From: Pseudorhodoferax sp. Leaf265 | GTDB lineage: Bacteria > Pseudomonadota > Gammaproteobacteria > Burkholderiales > Burkholderiaceae_C | Length of the DNA: 43,430 bases | Direction: 5' to 3' | Assembly (NCBI RefSeq): GCF_001422365.1 | Contig: NZ_LMMT01000026.1 | Location: 257 to 43,686, forward strand | Shown: positions 12,336 through 26,636 of the stretch, one piece after another | Layout: every line of letters begins with the position of its first letter | Numbering within the stretch: position 1 is the stretch's first letter | The notes under the pieces: generated by a model | The model's input: only the letters and a program-made list of their open reading frames with translations | The model's database searches: none | Told to the model about the DNA's origin: nothing | Position numbers and translations under genes: made by a program

Positions 12336-13253
12336 TCAGCCGGCGAAGCTGCGTGGCAGCACGGCCACGGCCGTGGCACCGCGCAGCGTCTCGCCGGGCA
12401 GCGCGTCGGCCAGCAGCTGGCGGGCCGCGACCAGCGCCGCATGCCGGATGCCGGTGGCATGGCCCATGTTGGCGAGCATGAAGACCAGGTCTTCGGTCAC
12501 GATGTTGCCGGATGCGCCCGGTGCGAAGGGGCAGCCGCCCAGGCCGCCCAGGCAGCTGTCGAATGCGCGGATGCCTTCGTCCAGGCCGGCCAGGGCATTG
12601 GCCAGGCCCATGCCCATGGTGTCGTGCAGGTGCAGCTTGGACAGGCGCGGACCGACGGCGGCGCGCACGGCGCGCACCGTGGCACGCACCTGGGCCGGGT
12701 TGGCGTAGCCCACGGTGTCGGCCAGGGCGATGGTGTCGGCGCCCGTGGCGGCCAGCGCCGCGGCCACGTCCACCACCCGCTGCAGCGGCACCTGGCCTTC
12801 CATGGAGCAGCCGAACGCGGTGGCAGCGGCGACGTCGATGCGCATGGGGCGCGCCTGTGCCCGCACCCAGTCCACGGCCGAGCGCACCATCTCGATCTGG
12901 GCGTCCGTGCCCTTGTTCACATTGGCGCGGCTGTGCGTGTCGCTGACCGAGATCGGGATCGCGACCACGTGGGCGCCGGCGGCGTGGGCCGCCACCACCC
13001 CGCGCAGGTTGCCGGCCAGCGCGCAGACCGTGAGGCCTTCGATCGCCAGGGCGCCGCGGACCACGGCGGCGGTGTCGGCCATCTGCGGCACGCGCTCGGG
13101 CGAGACGAAGCTGCCGACCTCGATCTCGCGCAGGCCGGCTTGCGCGAGTTGGCGGATCCAGCGCAGCTTGACCTCGGTGGGCAGGATGTCGCGCGCCATC
13201 TGCAGGCCGTCGCGCGGGCCGACCTCGCAGACGGTGACGGTGTCGTTCGCCAT
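12336..13253 (-). CDS. Hydroxymethylglutaryl-CoA lyase-like enzyme
   Basis: About 305 residues from ATG 13253; an in-frame GTG at 13262 overlaps the previous stop as GTGA and is an alternative start. Family motifs are EVGPRDGLQ near the N-terminus, the metal-binding HLHDTMGMGLAN and the catalytic-Cys loop GLGGCPFAPGASGN. It is a TIM-barrel lyase that splits 3-hydroxy-3-methylglutaryl-CoA, or a relative such as citramalyl-CoA, into acetyl-CoA and a ketone or oxoacid. The gene ends an operon with a CoA-transferase and a Bug-type binding protein. That context points to catabolism of an imported acid: CoA is attached by the transferase and the thioester is then cleaved here. Leucine degradation is less likely because no isovaleryl or methylcrotonyl genes are nearby. 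Confidence 0.87.
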   Translation of the reverse strand: MANDTVTVCEVGPRDGLQMARDILPTEVKLRWIRQLAQAGLREIEVGSFVSPERVPQMADTAAVVRGALAIEGLTVCALAGNLRGVVAAHAAGAHVVAIPISVSDTHSRANVNKGTDAQIEMVRSAVDWVRAQARPMRIDVAAATAFGCSMEGQVPLQRVVDVAAALAATGADTIALADTVGYANPAQVRATVRAVRAAVGPRLSKLHLHDTMGMGLANALAGLDEGIRAFDSCLGGLGGCPFAPGASGNIVTEDLVFMLANMGHATGIRHAALVAARQLLADALPGETLRGATAVAVLPRSFAG

Positions 13254-13258
13254 GGTGT

Positions 13259-14233
13259 TCACTCGACCTTGATGTGGGCGCTCTGGATCACGGCGCGGTT
13301 CTTCTGGATGTCGGCTTTGACCATGGCGGCGAACTCCTCGGCGGAGATGGGCTGCGGCTCCAGGCCGTTGCCCTGCAGCGCGCTGCGCACGTCGGGCATG
13401 GCCAGGATCTTGTTGAAGTCGGCGTTCAGGCGCTGCAGCAGCGGCTGCGGCAGGCCGGCCGGCGCGAAGATGCCGTAGAAGGTCACGAAGTCGGCATGCC
13501 GCAGGCCGGCCTCGGCGACGGTGGGCACATCGGGCACGGCGGCCACGCGCCCGGGCGAGGTCACGGCCAGCGCGCGCATCTTGCCGGACTTGAGCAGCGT
13601 GGTGGCCGAGGAGATCGAAGTGGCTGCCATCGCGAGGTGGCCGCCCATCACGTCGGCCAGCGCCGGTGTCGAGCCCTTGTAGGGCACGTGCTGGGCCTTG
13701 AAGCCGGCCGCGCCCTGCAGCAGCTCCATGCTGATGTGGGCGCCGCCGCCCGTGCCCGAGGTGCCGTAGCTGACGGTGCCGGGCGCGGCCTTGGCGGCCT
13801 GCACCATGTCGTTCAGGCTCCTGTAGGGCGAGTTCTCGGGCACGACCAGGATCATGGGCGTGGTGGCGACCAGGGCCACCGGCGTGAGGTCCTTGATGGG
13901 GTCGTAGGCCACCTTGAGCAGCAGCGGGATCAACGAGACGTTGTCGGTCTGGCCGACCACGAGGTCGTAACCGGCCGGGCTGGCGCGCGCGGCCTCGGCC
14001 AGGCCCAGCGCGGTGCCGGCGCCGGGCTTGTTGTCCGGCACCATGGACCAGCCGTTCATCTCGGCCAGCTTGGTGGAGAGCAGGCGGCCGATGAAGTCGG
14101 TGCCGCCGCCGGGCGTGGACGGAATGATCATGCGGATCGGCTTGCTCGGGTAGCCGGGCGTCTGCGCGATGGCGGGCGCGGCGGCGCCCAGGGCGGCGGC
14201 GAATGCGAGCAGGTTCAGGGTGCGGCGTTGCAT
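13259..14233 (-). CDS. Bug/TctC-family periplasmic solute-binding protein
   Basis: 324 residues from ATG 14233 with a strong GAGGAG-type ribosome site. An N-terminal signal peptide (MQRRTLNLLAFAAALGAAAPAIAQ) precedes YPSKPIRMIIPSTPGGGTD, the hallmark start of the TctC/Bug family, and the later YGTSGTGGGAHISMELL and HVPYKGSTPALADVMGG ligand-loop motifs. These proteins bind carboxylates and aromatic acids in the periplasm, sometimes with TctAB permeases and often, in Burkholderiales, as orphans. No TctA or TctB gene is nearby. It lies between a CoA-transferase and a lyase in one leftward operon, so its ligand is probably the acid those enzymes process. Confidence 0.93.
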   Translation of the reverse strand: MQRRTLNLLAFAAALGAAAPAIAQTPGYPSKPIRMIIPSTPGGGTDFIGRLLSTKLAEMNGWSMVPDNKPGAGTALGLAEAARASPAGYDLVVGQTDNVSLIPLLLKVAYDPIKDLTPVALVATTPMILVVPENSPYRSLNDMVQAAKAAPGTVSYGTSGTGGGAHISMELLQGAAGFKAQHVPYKGSTPALADVMGGHLAMAATSISSATTLLKSGKMRALAVTSPGRVAAVPDVPTVAEAGLRHADFVTFYGIFAPAGLPQPLLQRLNADFNKILAMPDVRSALQGNGLEPQPISAEEFAAMVKADIQKNRAVIQSAHIKVE

Positions 14234-14274
14234 GTGGTTTGTCTCCTCTTCGGGCCGGGTGGTGGTGTCGGGGC

Positions 14275-15489
14275 TCAGCCGCGCACGGTGCCGGCGGCCA
14301 GCATGGCCTCGACCTGGGCTTCGTCGTAGCCGAGCGTGCGCAGCACGGCGCGCGTGTGCGCGCCGATGCCGGGTGGGTCGTGGCGCTTGCCGGCCTTCAT
14401 GCCGTCGAACTCGATCGGCAGGGCCGCGGCGTCGATGTGGCCGCCGTCGGGCAGGTCGGTGGGCAGCAGCGCGCCGCCCTGGCGCAGGTGCACGTCGTTG
14501 ACCATGTCGTGCGGTTCGCGCACGGGGCCGAAGGAGATCTGGGCGTCTTCCAGCGCACGGCACAGATCGGCCGTGTTCCAGTCCTTGAGCACTTCGGCGA
14601 TGCCGGGCACCAGCCAGGCGCGCGCGGCCTCGCGGCCCACGGCGGTGGCCAGGCGCTGGTCCTCGCCCCATTGCGGCGGCATGAAGCGGCGGGCGAAGGC
14701 CCGCCATTGCGCGTCGCTGACGGCCGCCACGAAGACGCGGCCGTCGGTGGTGTCGAAGATGTCGTACACGCCCCATGGCGGCTTGCGCTCGCCGCCCTGG
14801 GGCTGGGGCGCCTGGCCGGTCAGCTGGTACTGGGCGACGAACTGGGCCACCAGCAGCAGGTTGTTCTCGAACAGGCCCGAGCGGATGTGGCGGCCACGGC
14901 CCGTGCGCGCCCGGTCGTGCAGCGCGGCCAGCGCGCCGACCACGCCGAAGGTGCCGCCCAGGATGTCGTTGGCCGAGGGCGCGACGCGGCGCGGCTGGCC
15001 CGGCGCGCCGTTGATGTAGGCCAGGCCGCCCATCATCTGCACCACCTCGTCGAGCGCCGTGCGCTGCTTGTAGGGGCCGGACAGGAAGCCCTTGAGCGAG
15101 ACGTAGATCAGGCCGGGGTTCTCGCCCGACAGCGCGGCGTAGTCCAGCCCGTACTGGGCCAGGCCGCCGTCGCGGAAGTTCTCCAGCAGCATGTCGGCCT
15201 GCAGCGCGAGCCGGCGCACGACGGCCTGGCCGTCGGCGGACTTGAGGTCCACCGCCAGGCTCTGCTTGTTGCGGTTGAACACCGGGAAGTAGCCGATGCC
15301 CGAGCCCTTCAGGCGCCGCGTGTTGTCGCCCTCCAGCGGTTCGACCTTGATGACCTCGGCGCCCAGGTCGGCCAGCACCATGCCGGTGATGGGGCCCATG
15401 ATCATGTGGGAGAGCTCGAGCACCTTGATGCCGCGCAGGGGCAGCGTGTCGGTGTCCATGAATGCAGGAGAAGACATGGCTTGTTTCAT
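14275..15489 (-). CDS. Class III (CaiB/BaiF-type) CoA-transferase
   Basis: 404 residues from ATG 15489, which overlaps the preceding regulator's stop as ATGA and suggests translational coupling; Met5 and Met11 are later candidates. The N-terminus LRGIKVLELSHMIMGPITG and VIKVEPLEGD are typical of family III CoA-transferases, and Asp175 in SANDILGGTFG aligns with the catalytic aspartate that forms the acyl anhydride. It moves CoA from a donor thioester such as succinyl-CoA to a free acid. With the Bug protein and the HMG-CoA-lyase-like enzyme downstream, activation of a branched or hydroxylated dicarboxylate is a reasonable guess, but the substrate is not readable from sequence. Confidence 0.92.
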   Translation of the reverse strand: MKQAMSSPAFMDTDTLPLRGIKVLELSHMIMGPITGMVLADLGAEVIKVEPLEGDNTRRLKGSGIGYFPVFNRNKQSLAVDLKSADGQAVVRRLALQADMLLENFRDGGLAQYGLDYAALSGENPGLIYVSLKGFLSGPYKQRTALDEVVQMMGGLAYINGAPGQPRRVAPSANDILGGTFGVVGALAALHDRARTGRGRHIRSGLFENNLLLVAQFVAQYQLTGQAPQPQGGERKPPWGVYDIFDTTDGRVFVAAVSDAQWRAFARRFMPPQWGEDQRLATAVGREAARAWLVPGIAEVLKDWNTADLCRALEDAQISFGPVREPHDMVNDVHLRQGGALLPTDLPDGGHIDAAALPIEFDGMKAGKRHDPPGIGAHTRAVLRTLGYDEAQVEAMLAAGTVRG

Positions 15490-16157
15490 AGGGAGGAACG
15501 TTGGCGCGCCGCCGCGAGGGCGCCGCGCATGTGGTCGTGCATGAGCGCTGTCGCGCCCTCGGCGTCGCGCCGGCGCAGGGCTTGCAGCAGCGACCGGTGC
15601 TCGCGCAGCGAATCCTGGATGCGCCCCGCCGTGCCGAGCGAGCCGACCAGGGCCAGTTGGATCAGCCGGCGCAGGTCATTGACGAGCTGGGTCTGCCAGG
15701 GGTTGCCGGTCAGGGCCAGCAGGCGGGCGTGGAACTGGACGTTGAGCGTGTAGAACGCTGGGCCGTCGTCCACCGCCTGTTCCAGCCTGGCGTTCAGCAC
15801 GTCGAGCTCGTCGAGTTCGGCCGGCGTGGCCAGGCGCGCGACGGCGGCCGCGGCATCGCCTTCCAGCAAGGCCAGCAGGTGGAACAGCTTGTCGAGGTCG
15901 GCGGCGGGCACCTCCGTGACGTAGGCGCCGCGGCGCGGCTTCATCGTGACCAGGCCTTCGGCCGCGAGCACCTTGAGTGCCTCGCGCAGCGGCGTGCGGC
16001 TGATGCCGTACTGCTCGGCCAGCCGCAATTCGTCGATCCAGCTGCCGGGCGGCAGGTCGCCACCCAGGATGCGCTGGCGCAGCAGTTCGGCGGCGTCTTC
16101 GTACAGGGGACGGGGCGAGAGGACAGCGGACATGGTTGGGAAGGGATTGGAATTCAT
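15486..16157 (-). CDS. GntR-family (FCD) transcriptional regulator
   Basis: 223 residues from ATG 16157, or about 215 from ATG 16133 (MSAVLSPRPLYED); neither start has a clear ribosome site. A winged helix (~18-85) contains LRLAEQYGISRTPLREALKVLAAEGLV in two adjacent blocks, the classic GntR recognition region. An FCD ligand domain follows (~90-215) with the metal-ligand-type FHARLLALTGN and EHRSLLQALRRRDAEGA. It is the first gene of the operon with the CoA-transferase, Bug protein and lyase, and overlaps the transferase by 4 bp. It most likely represses this operon in response to the acid or its CoA ester. An AT-rich palindrome just upstream is the candidate operator. Confidence 0.92.
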   Translation of the reverse strand: MNSNPFPTMSAVLSPRPLYEDAAELLRQRILGGDLPPGSWIDELRLAEQYGISRTPLREALKVLAAEGLVTMKPRRGAYVTEVPAADLDKLFHLLALLEGDAAAAVARLATPAELDELDVLNARLEQAVDDGPAFYTLNVQFHARLLALTGNPWQTQLVNDLRRLIQLALVGSLGTAGRIQDSLREHRSLLQALRRRDAEGATALMHDHMRGALAAARQRSSL

Positions 16158-16166
16158 TATTCTGAA

Positions 16167-16180
16167 TTCATAATTATGAA
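16167..16180. promoter_or_regulatory. Candidate operator of the GntR regulator
   Basis: TTCATAATTATGAA is a perfect 14-bp palindrome in an AT-rich island (16150-16181) of otherwise very GC-rich DNA. It lies 10 bp upstream of the regulator's first ATG, where it would overlap promoter or leader. Autoregulation by the adjacent GntR protein is inference. Confidence 0.55.
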
Positions 16181-16221
16181 AAACCCGCAGGCCGGGCCCA
16201 TGCAGCTGCGGTGTTCGCCCC

Positions 16222-17667
16222 TCAGCCGGCCGGTGCGTAGGGCGCGAAGCGCCGCGCGTTCGGGTCGATGCTGAGCGGCCGGCCCATGGCTGGGAAGGCC
16301 CGCTGCACGCAGTTCTCGCGGTCGCAGACCTTGCAGCCCGAGCCGATCGGCACGGCGCGCTCGGCCGCGTCGGCGGCCAGGCCGTCGCCGTAGACCAGGC
16401 GGCTGGCGTGGCGCACGTCGCAGCCCAGCGCCACCGAGAAGATGCGGTGCGGCGTGCCGTAGCCGCCGCGCCGGTGCTCCACGGTGCGCGCGATCCACAG
16501 GTAGGTGCGGCCGTCCGGCATGCGGGCGAGCTGGGTCAGGATCTTGCCGGGCTGCGAAAAGGCCTCGTAGACGTTCCACAGCGGGCAGGTGCCGCCCGTG
16601 CGCGAGAAGTGGAAGTCGGCCGAGGACTGGCGCTTGGACATGTTGCCGGCCCGGTCCACACGCACGAAGAAGAACGGGATGCTCTGCGCATGCGGGTGGC
16701 GCATGGTGGAGAGCCGGTGGCCCACGGTCTCGAAGCCGACGCCGAAGCGCTCGCTGAGCAGGTCGATGTCGTAGCGCAGTTCTTCAGCCGCCTCCTGGAA
16801 GATGCGGTTGGGCAGGACCAGCGCGCCGGCGAAGTGGTTGGCAAAGCCGATGCGCGCGAGTGCGCGCGCCTCATCGGTGCTGAACTCGCTGGCCTGGATG
16901 AAGGTGTCGATCGTGGCCCCCATCTCGAAGAACGCGAGCTGCACGCCGAGCTGGAAGGCCTGTTGGGCCGGACTGAGGCCGGCGGCCAGCGTGATGGTGC
17001 GGCTGGCGGGGTCGAAGCTGCGCAGCGGCTGCTCGGCCATGGAGGAGCCCGACTCGCAGCGCACGGCAATGCCGTGCAGGCGCCGCAGCCGCTGCTCCAG
17101 TGCCGCGAACAGGTTGCCGGCACTGGCTGTGCGCGGCGGTGGAAAGCTGTCCTGCAGCTGGGCGTAGACCTGCTCGGCGCGCTCGTCCAGCTGGGCCAGC
17201 GGCTCGTGACGCGCGTAGAAGAATTCGCGCACCTCCTCGTAGGGCTGCAGCGGCGTGCCGGCCGCCGAGCCCTCGCCACCGCTGCTCTCGGCGATCAGGC
17301 CCAGCCGCTCCTCGGCCGAGCGCACGCGCTTGTGCAGCGCCAGGATGGCCTTGGAGACGGCCGGCAACTGCTGGGCCAGCATCTGCGCTTCGGCCTGCGG
17401 CACCGTGCCGGCGTCCGGCCCCTCGGCCAGCACGGCGCGCAGTTCGGCCAGCTGGCGCGTCTGCGCGTCTTCGGAGAACAGTTGCAGATCGATGCCGAAG
17501 GCCGACTGCAGGCGCAACAGCACGTTGACCGTGAGCGGCCGCTGGTTGTTCTCGATCTGGTTCAGGTAGCTGGCCGACACCTTGAGCGCCTGCGCCAGCG
17601 CGGCCTGCGTGAGGCCGCGCTGCTCGCGCAGCGTCTTGAGGTGCACGCCCATGAATGCTTTGGCCAT
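16222..17667 (-). CDS. pccR: Short-chain fatty acyl-CoA regulator (ScfR/PccR-like)
   Basis: 481 residues from ATG 17667 (MAKAFMGVHLKTLREQRG). An XRE-type helix-turn-helix (~7-62) includes LTQAALAQALKVSASYLNQI. The middle has the IrrE/ImmA-like arrangement of this regulator family, and the C-terminal domain has cysteines in GGTCPLWNVYEAF and GSGCKVCDRENCVQRAF. ScfR proteins sense short-chain acyl-CoA; the Rhodobacter sphaeroides member PccR activates propionyl-CoA carboxylase and methylmalonyl-CoA mutase genes through paired TTTGCAAA-like sites. Here the gene is divergent from methylmalonyl-CoA mutase and such half-sites crowd the shared promoter. The open frame upstream to 17820 lacks good coding character and would cross that promoter, so I reject the longer start. 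Confidence 0.88.
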   Translation of the reverse strand: MAKAFMGVHLKTLREQRGLTQAALAQALKVSASYLNQIENNQRPLTVNVLLRLQSAFGIDLQLFSEDAQTRQLAELRAVLAEGPDAGTVPQAEAQMLAQQLPAVSKAILALHKRVRSAEERLGLIAESSGGEGSAAGTPLQPYEEVREFFYARHEPLAQLDERAEQVYAQLQDSFPPPRTASAGNLFAALEQRLRRLHGIAVRCESGSSMAEQPLRSFDPASRTITLAAGLSPAQQAFQLGVQLAFFEMGATIDTFIQASEFSTDEARALARIGFANHFAGALVLPNRIFQEAAEELRYDIDLLSERFGVGFETVGHRLSTMRHPHAQSIPFFFVRVDRAGNMSKRQSSADFHFSRTGGTCPLWNVYEAFSQPGKILTQLARMPDGRTYLWIARTVEHRRGGYGTPHRIFSVALGCDVRHASRLVYGDGLAADAAERAVPIGSGCKVCDRENCVQRAFPAMGRPLSIDPNARRFAPYAPAG

Positions 17668-17668
17668 A

Positions 17669-17766
17669 TTCGCAAAGTTTGCATCATTGCAGGTGAGGTT
17701 TGCAATGATTGCACTTTCACTTGTTGCGTAGACGTTGCTCTTTTGCGAACATTGCGAGGCTGCAAT
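17669..17766. promoter_or_regulatory. Divergent promoter with ScfR/PccR-type half-sites
   Basis: Repeated (T/A)TTGC(A/G)A-type half-sites fill the 116-bp divergent region: TTCGCAAA (17669-17676), TTTGCA (17678-17683), ATTGCA (17686-17691), TTTGCAATGATTGCA (17699-17713), TTTGCGAA (17742-17749), ATTGCGA (17751-17757) and CTGCAAT (17760-17766). They resemble the TTTGCAAA-N4-TTTGCAAA sites known for PccR. One cluster abuts the regulator start and the other lies just before the mutase ribosome site, suggesting control of both directions. Confidence 0.65.
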
Positions 17767-17783
17767 ACAAGAGGACAAGCAAT

Positions 17784-19933
<2,150 letters not shown>

Positions 19934-19934
<1 letters not shown>

Positions 19935-19950
19935 TACGGTAATACCGTAT
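19934..19950. promoter_or_regulatory. Palindromic operator of the toxin-antitoxin pair
   Basis: ATACGGTAATACCGTAT has perfect 7-bp arms around AAT. It begins on the last base of the mutase TGA stop and ends 14 bp before the antitoxin ATG, just ahead of its GGAG ribosome site. This is the usual place for a ribbon-helix-helix antitoxin to bind its own promoter. Confidence 0.75.
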
Positions 19951-19964
19951 TTTCGGAGTTCGCC

Positions 19965-20252
19965 ATGGCTGTATCCGTTCGCATGGATCCCTTGCTGGAG
20001 AAGGAACTGGAGCTTGCCGCCAAGCGCCAGGGCATCACCAAGTCGCAGTTCATCATCGACGCGGTGGAGCGTGCGCTCAACCGCAAGGACCCCTACGCCC
20101 TGATGCAGCAGCTCAAGGTGGAAGAGCAGCGCCCGGACTACCAGCCGGTGGCCAACGCCTTCGAAGGCAGCGACCAGCCCTACGACACGGAAGCCTCACG
20201 CGCCGCGCTGGTGGCCAAGCTCCGCGCCAAGCATGGCCTCAGCGCTGATTGA
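19965..20252 (+). CDS. Ribbon-helix-helix antitoxin
   Basis: 95 residues from ATG 19965 with a GGAG ribosome site. The N-terminus VSVRMDPLLEKELELAAKR then GITKSQFIIDAVERAL has the short strand and two helices of a CopG/VapB-like ribbon-helix-helix DNA-binding domain. The C-terminal half (~45-95) is acidic and polar, as expected for the toxin-neutralising part. The gene overlaps the next, a PIN-domain toxin, by 20 bp, the standard antitoxin-then-toxin order. A perfect palindrome immediately upstream is the likely autoregulatory operator. The pair lies between mcm and meaB, which normally adjoin. Confidence 0.82.
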   Translation: MAVSVRMDPLLEKELELAAKRQGITKSQFIIDAVERALNRKDPYALMQQLKVEEQRPDYQPVANAFEGSDQPYDTEASRAALVAKLRAKHGLSAD

Positions 20253-20652
20253 CGCCAGCGCGATGGTGGCGGCGTTTGGCCGGCAACAGCCGCATGCCGA
20301 GCGCTACCACGATCTGCTGCAACTGGCTTCGCTGGAGCGCTGGGCCCTGTCGACCACCTGGCCCTGCGTGGTCGAAGCCAGCTACCTCGTGTCGCCGCCG
20401 CAGCGCTATACCTTGTTGCAGTGGCTGGGACAGGGGGCCGTGGCCGTCTTTCCGTTCGGCCAGGAGGCACTGACGGACTTCGTGCCGCTCATGCAGCGCT
20501 ACACCACCGCACCGCGCAGCGAGATGGACCTGGCCGATGCCTCGCTGGTCTGGCTGGCGGGCGAGACCGGCGTGACCCGCATCATGACCATGGACGTGCG
20601 TGACTTCTCCCGCTACCGCCTGCCCGACGGCCGCGCCTTCGACATTCTGTGA
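20233..20652 (+). CDS. PIN-domain (VapC-like) ribonuclease toxin
   Basis: 139 residues from ATG 20233, inside the end of the antitoxin gene and without its own ribosome site, implying translational coupling. PIN-type acidic residues are present: Asp7 in ALIDASA, Glu48 in CVVEASYL, Asp102 in [12 protein letters not shown] and Asp121 in the T-x-D motif of [12 protein letters not shown]. These would bind Mg2+ for RNA cleavage. All four positions look intact, so the toxin is probably active. The stop overlaps a possible GTG start of meaB as GTGA, so meaB translation may depend on this gene. Cleavage target unknown. Confidence 0.85.
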   Translation: MASALIDASAMVAAFGRQQPHAERYHDLLQLASLERWALSTTWPCVVEASYLVSPPQRYTLLQWLGQGAVAVFPFGQEALTDFVPLMQRYTTAPRSEMDLADASLVWLAGETGVTRIMTMDVRDFSRYRLPDGRAFDIL

Positions 20653-20654
20653 AC

Positions 20655-21668
20655 ATGCCATCCATCCCCTGGACCGAGCCGCTGCTGCGCGGCGAAGGCA
20701 CTGCCCAGCGCCGCGCCATCGCCAAGGCCATCACGCTGCTGGAGTCGACCCGTGCCGACCACCGCGCCCAGGCCGACGAACTGCTGACCGCGCTGCTGCC
20801 GCACACCGGCCGCGCCTTCCGCCTGGGCATTTCGGGTGTGCCCGGCGTTGGCAAGAGCACCTTCATCGAGGCCCTGGGTCTGTACCTGATCGCCAAGGGC
20901 CACCGCGTCGCGGTGCTGACCATCGACCCTTCGTCCACCGTCTCGGGCGGCTCCATCCTGGGCGACAAGACGCGCATGGAGCAGCTCTCCGTGCACGAGC
21001 GCGCCTACATCCGGCCCAGCCCGTCGTCGGGCACGCTGGGCGGCGTGGCCGAGAAGACGCGTGAAGCCATGCTGGTCTGCGAAGCCGCCGGCTACGACGT
21101 GGTCATCGTCGAGACCGTGGGCGTGGGCCAGAGCGAGACGGCCGTGGCCGGCATGACCGACATGTTCGTGCTGCTGCAACTGCCCAACGCCGGCGATGAA
21201 CTGCAGGCCATCAAGAAGGGCGTGATGGAGATCGCCGACCTCGTGGTCATCAACAAGGCCGACATCGACCCCGACGCCGCCACGCGCGCGCAGGCGCAGA
21301 TCACCTCGTCGCTGCGCCTCTTGGGCATGCACGGCAACGCCGGCCATGCGCACCACGACGAGAGCCTGTGGCGCCCGCGCGCCATGCAGCTGAGCGCCCT
21401 GCGCAACGAAGGCGTCGACCGCTTCTGGGAGAAGGTCGAACACTTCCGCGCGCTGCAGACCGCCAATGGCCGGCTGGAGAGCCGGCGCCAGAAGCAGGCC
21501 CTGGCCTGGATGTGGGAACGCATCGAGACCGGCCTCAAGCAGGCCTTCCGCGCCCACCCCGCCGTGCGCGGGCAGCTGCCCGACATGGTGGCCGCCGTCA
21601 CCGAAGGCCGCATCGCCGCATCCACCGCCGCGCGCCAGCTGCTGGCCAGCGCATCCGTATCGACGTGA
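20655..21668 (+). CDS. meaB: Methylmalonyl-CoA mutase-associated GTPase MeaB
   Basis: 337 residues from ATG 20655, or 339 from a GTG at 20649 that overlaps the toxin stop. A G3E-type P-loop GTPase: Walker [13 protein letters not shown] (58-69), [20 protein letters not shown] typical of ArgK/Mea[14 protein letters not shown], and the guanine-specificity VVINKADID. MeaB loads and protects the B12 cofactor of methylmalonyl-CoA mutase and helps reactivate it. The chaperone is separated from its mutase only by the toxin-antitoxin pair. It runs on into pccB 26 bp later, consistent with one transcription unit. Confidence 0.95.
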   Translation: MPSIPWTEPLLRGEGTAQRRAIAKAITLLESTRADHRAQADELLTALLPHTGRAFRLGISGVPGVGKSTFIEALGLYLIAKGHRVAVLTIDPSSTVSGGSILGDKTRMEQLSVHERAYIRPSPSSGTLGGVAEKTREAMLVCEAAGYDVVIVETVGVGQSETAVAGMTDMFVLLQLPNAGDELQAIKKGVMEIADLVVINKADIDPDAATRAQAQITSSLRLLGMHGNAGHAHHDESLWRPRAMQLSALRNEGVDRFWEKVEHFRALQTANGRLESRRQKQALAWMWERIETGLKQAFRAHPAVRGQLPDMVAAVTEGRIAASTAARQLLASASVST

Positions 21669-21694
21669 AGAGACACAACCGCTAGAGGAGTGAC

Positions 21695-23227
<1,533 letters not shown>

Positions 23228-23243
23228 GACGGAGAACAGGAAC

Positions 23244-25292
<2,049 letters not shown>

Positions 25293-25580
25293 AGCCGGGC
25301 CGCTGGGTGCACGCAAGTGCGCCCATCGTCCGGCGGCCCGGGCCTGGGTTCCGCGGGGTTCGCCGCACGTTCGCGGCAGTACCGTGCGCCGCAAAAATGG
25401 CCGTGCGCAAGTGCCGCGAACGGGGGCACAACGCCATGCATCGTCTGCCATCGACCCGGTGGATTTGGACGATCTTGGCGGCATGAAAAAAGGGCCGACT
25501 TTCTGCGGCCGCAAGCTTCCCAGGCGCGGCGAGGGCCTTCCACAATCGCCGCAGATGCCGTTGAAACCAGGAAGGACGCG

Positions 25581-26636
25581 ATGCCTCAAGAATCCCTGTT
25601 GACCTCCACCGCCCCGGACGCGCAAGCGCAGCCCCTGCACTTCGCGCCGCCGCGCCGGGCAGCACCCGCAGCCTCGCAGCGCTGGCGCGTCGAGGACGTG
25701 CAGGCCCTGCTCGACCTGCCGTTCGACGAACTGCTGTTCCGCGCCCAGACCGTGCACCGCGCGCACTGGCCCGCGGGCGACATCGAACTGGCCACGCTAC
25801 TGTCGGTGAAGACTGGCGGCTGCCCCGAGAACTGCGGCTACTGCCCGCAGTCGGCCGAGTTCGACACCGGCGTGCAGGCACAAAAGCTCATGTCCGTCGA
25901 CGAGGTCCGCCATGCGGCCCAGGCCGCCAAGGACGCCGGCGCCACGCGCTTTTGCATGGGCGCAGCCTGGCGCGCGCCCAAGGACCGCGACATCGAGAAG
26001 GTGGCCGAGCTCGTGCGCACCGTCAAGGACCTGGGCCTGCAGTCCTGCGCCACGCTGGGCATGCTGGAGAAGCACCAGGCCGTGGCCTTGCGCGACGCGG
26101 GGCTGGACTACTACAACCACAACCTGGACACCGCCCCCGAGTACTACGCCGACATCGTCGACACGCGAACCTACCAGGACCGCCTCGACACGCTGGCCCA
26201 TGTGCGCGCGGCCGGCATCAGCGTGTGCTGCGGCGGCATCGTGGGCATGGGCGAGGCACCGGTGCACCGCGCCGGCCTGATCGCGCAACTGGCCAACCTG
26301 GAGCCGTATCCCGAGTCGGTGCCCATCAACAGCCTGGTGCGCGTGCCCGGCACGCCGCTGGCCGATGCGCCGCCCATCGACCCGCTGGACTTCGTGCGCG
26401 TGATCGCGGTCGCGCGCATCACCATGCCCACCGCGCGCGTGCGCCTGTCCGCCGGCCGCCAGCAGCTGGGCGAGCCGGTGCAGGCACTGTGCTTCCTGGC
26501 CGGGGCCAACTCGATCTTCTACGGCGACAAGCTGCTCGTGACCGGCAACCCCGATGCGGATGCCGACCGCCGGCTGCTGGACAAGCTGGGCTACGCCACC
26601 CGCTCCATTTCCATCGAACAGGAAGAACACGCATGA
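25581..26636 (+). CDS. bioB: Biotin synthase
   Basis: 351 residues from ATG 25581 with GGAAGGA at -8. A radical-SAM enzyme inserting sulfur into dethiobiotin. The SAM-cluster cysteines are Cys81, Cys85 and Cys88 in [13 protein letters not shown]; the second cluster region has FCMGAAWR and LQSCATLG, and [12 protein letters not shown] and [10 protein letters not shown] are typical. The 288 bp before it contain no gene I can support. It lies after pccA, whose product needs biotin, and other bio genes are not in the window. It overlaps the next gene by ATGA. Confidence 0.97.
   Translation: MPQESLLTSTAPDAQAQPLHFAPPRRAAPAASQRWRVEDVQALLDLPFDELLFRAQTVHRAHWPAGDIELATLLSVKTGGCPENCGYCPQSAEFDTGVQAQKLMSVDEVRHAAQAAKDAGATRFCMGAAWRAPKDRDIEKVAELVRTVKDLGLQSCATLGMLEKHQAVALRDAGLDYYNHNLDTAPEYYADIVDTRTYQDRLDTLAHVRAAGISVCCGGIVGMGEAPVHRAGLIAQLANLEPYPESVPINSLVRVPGTPLADAPPIDPLDFVRVIAVARITMPTARVRLSAGRQQLGEPVQALCFLAGANSIFYGDKLLVTGNPDADADRRLLDKLGYATRSISIEQEEHA

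Noticed and set aside
25293-25580. Possible small gene or riboswitch between pccA and bioB
   Set aside because: No frame shows a convincing start, ribosome site and coding pattern, and I could not build a stable conserved-looking RNA fold by eye.
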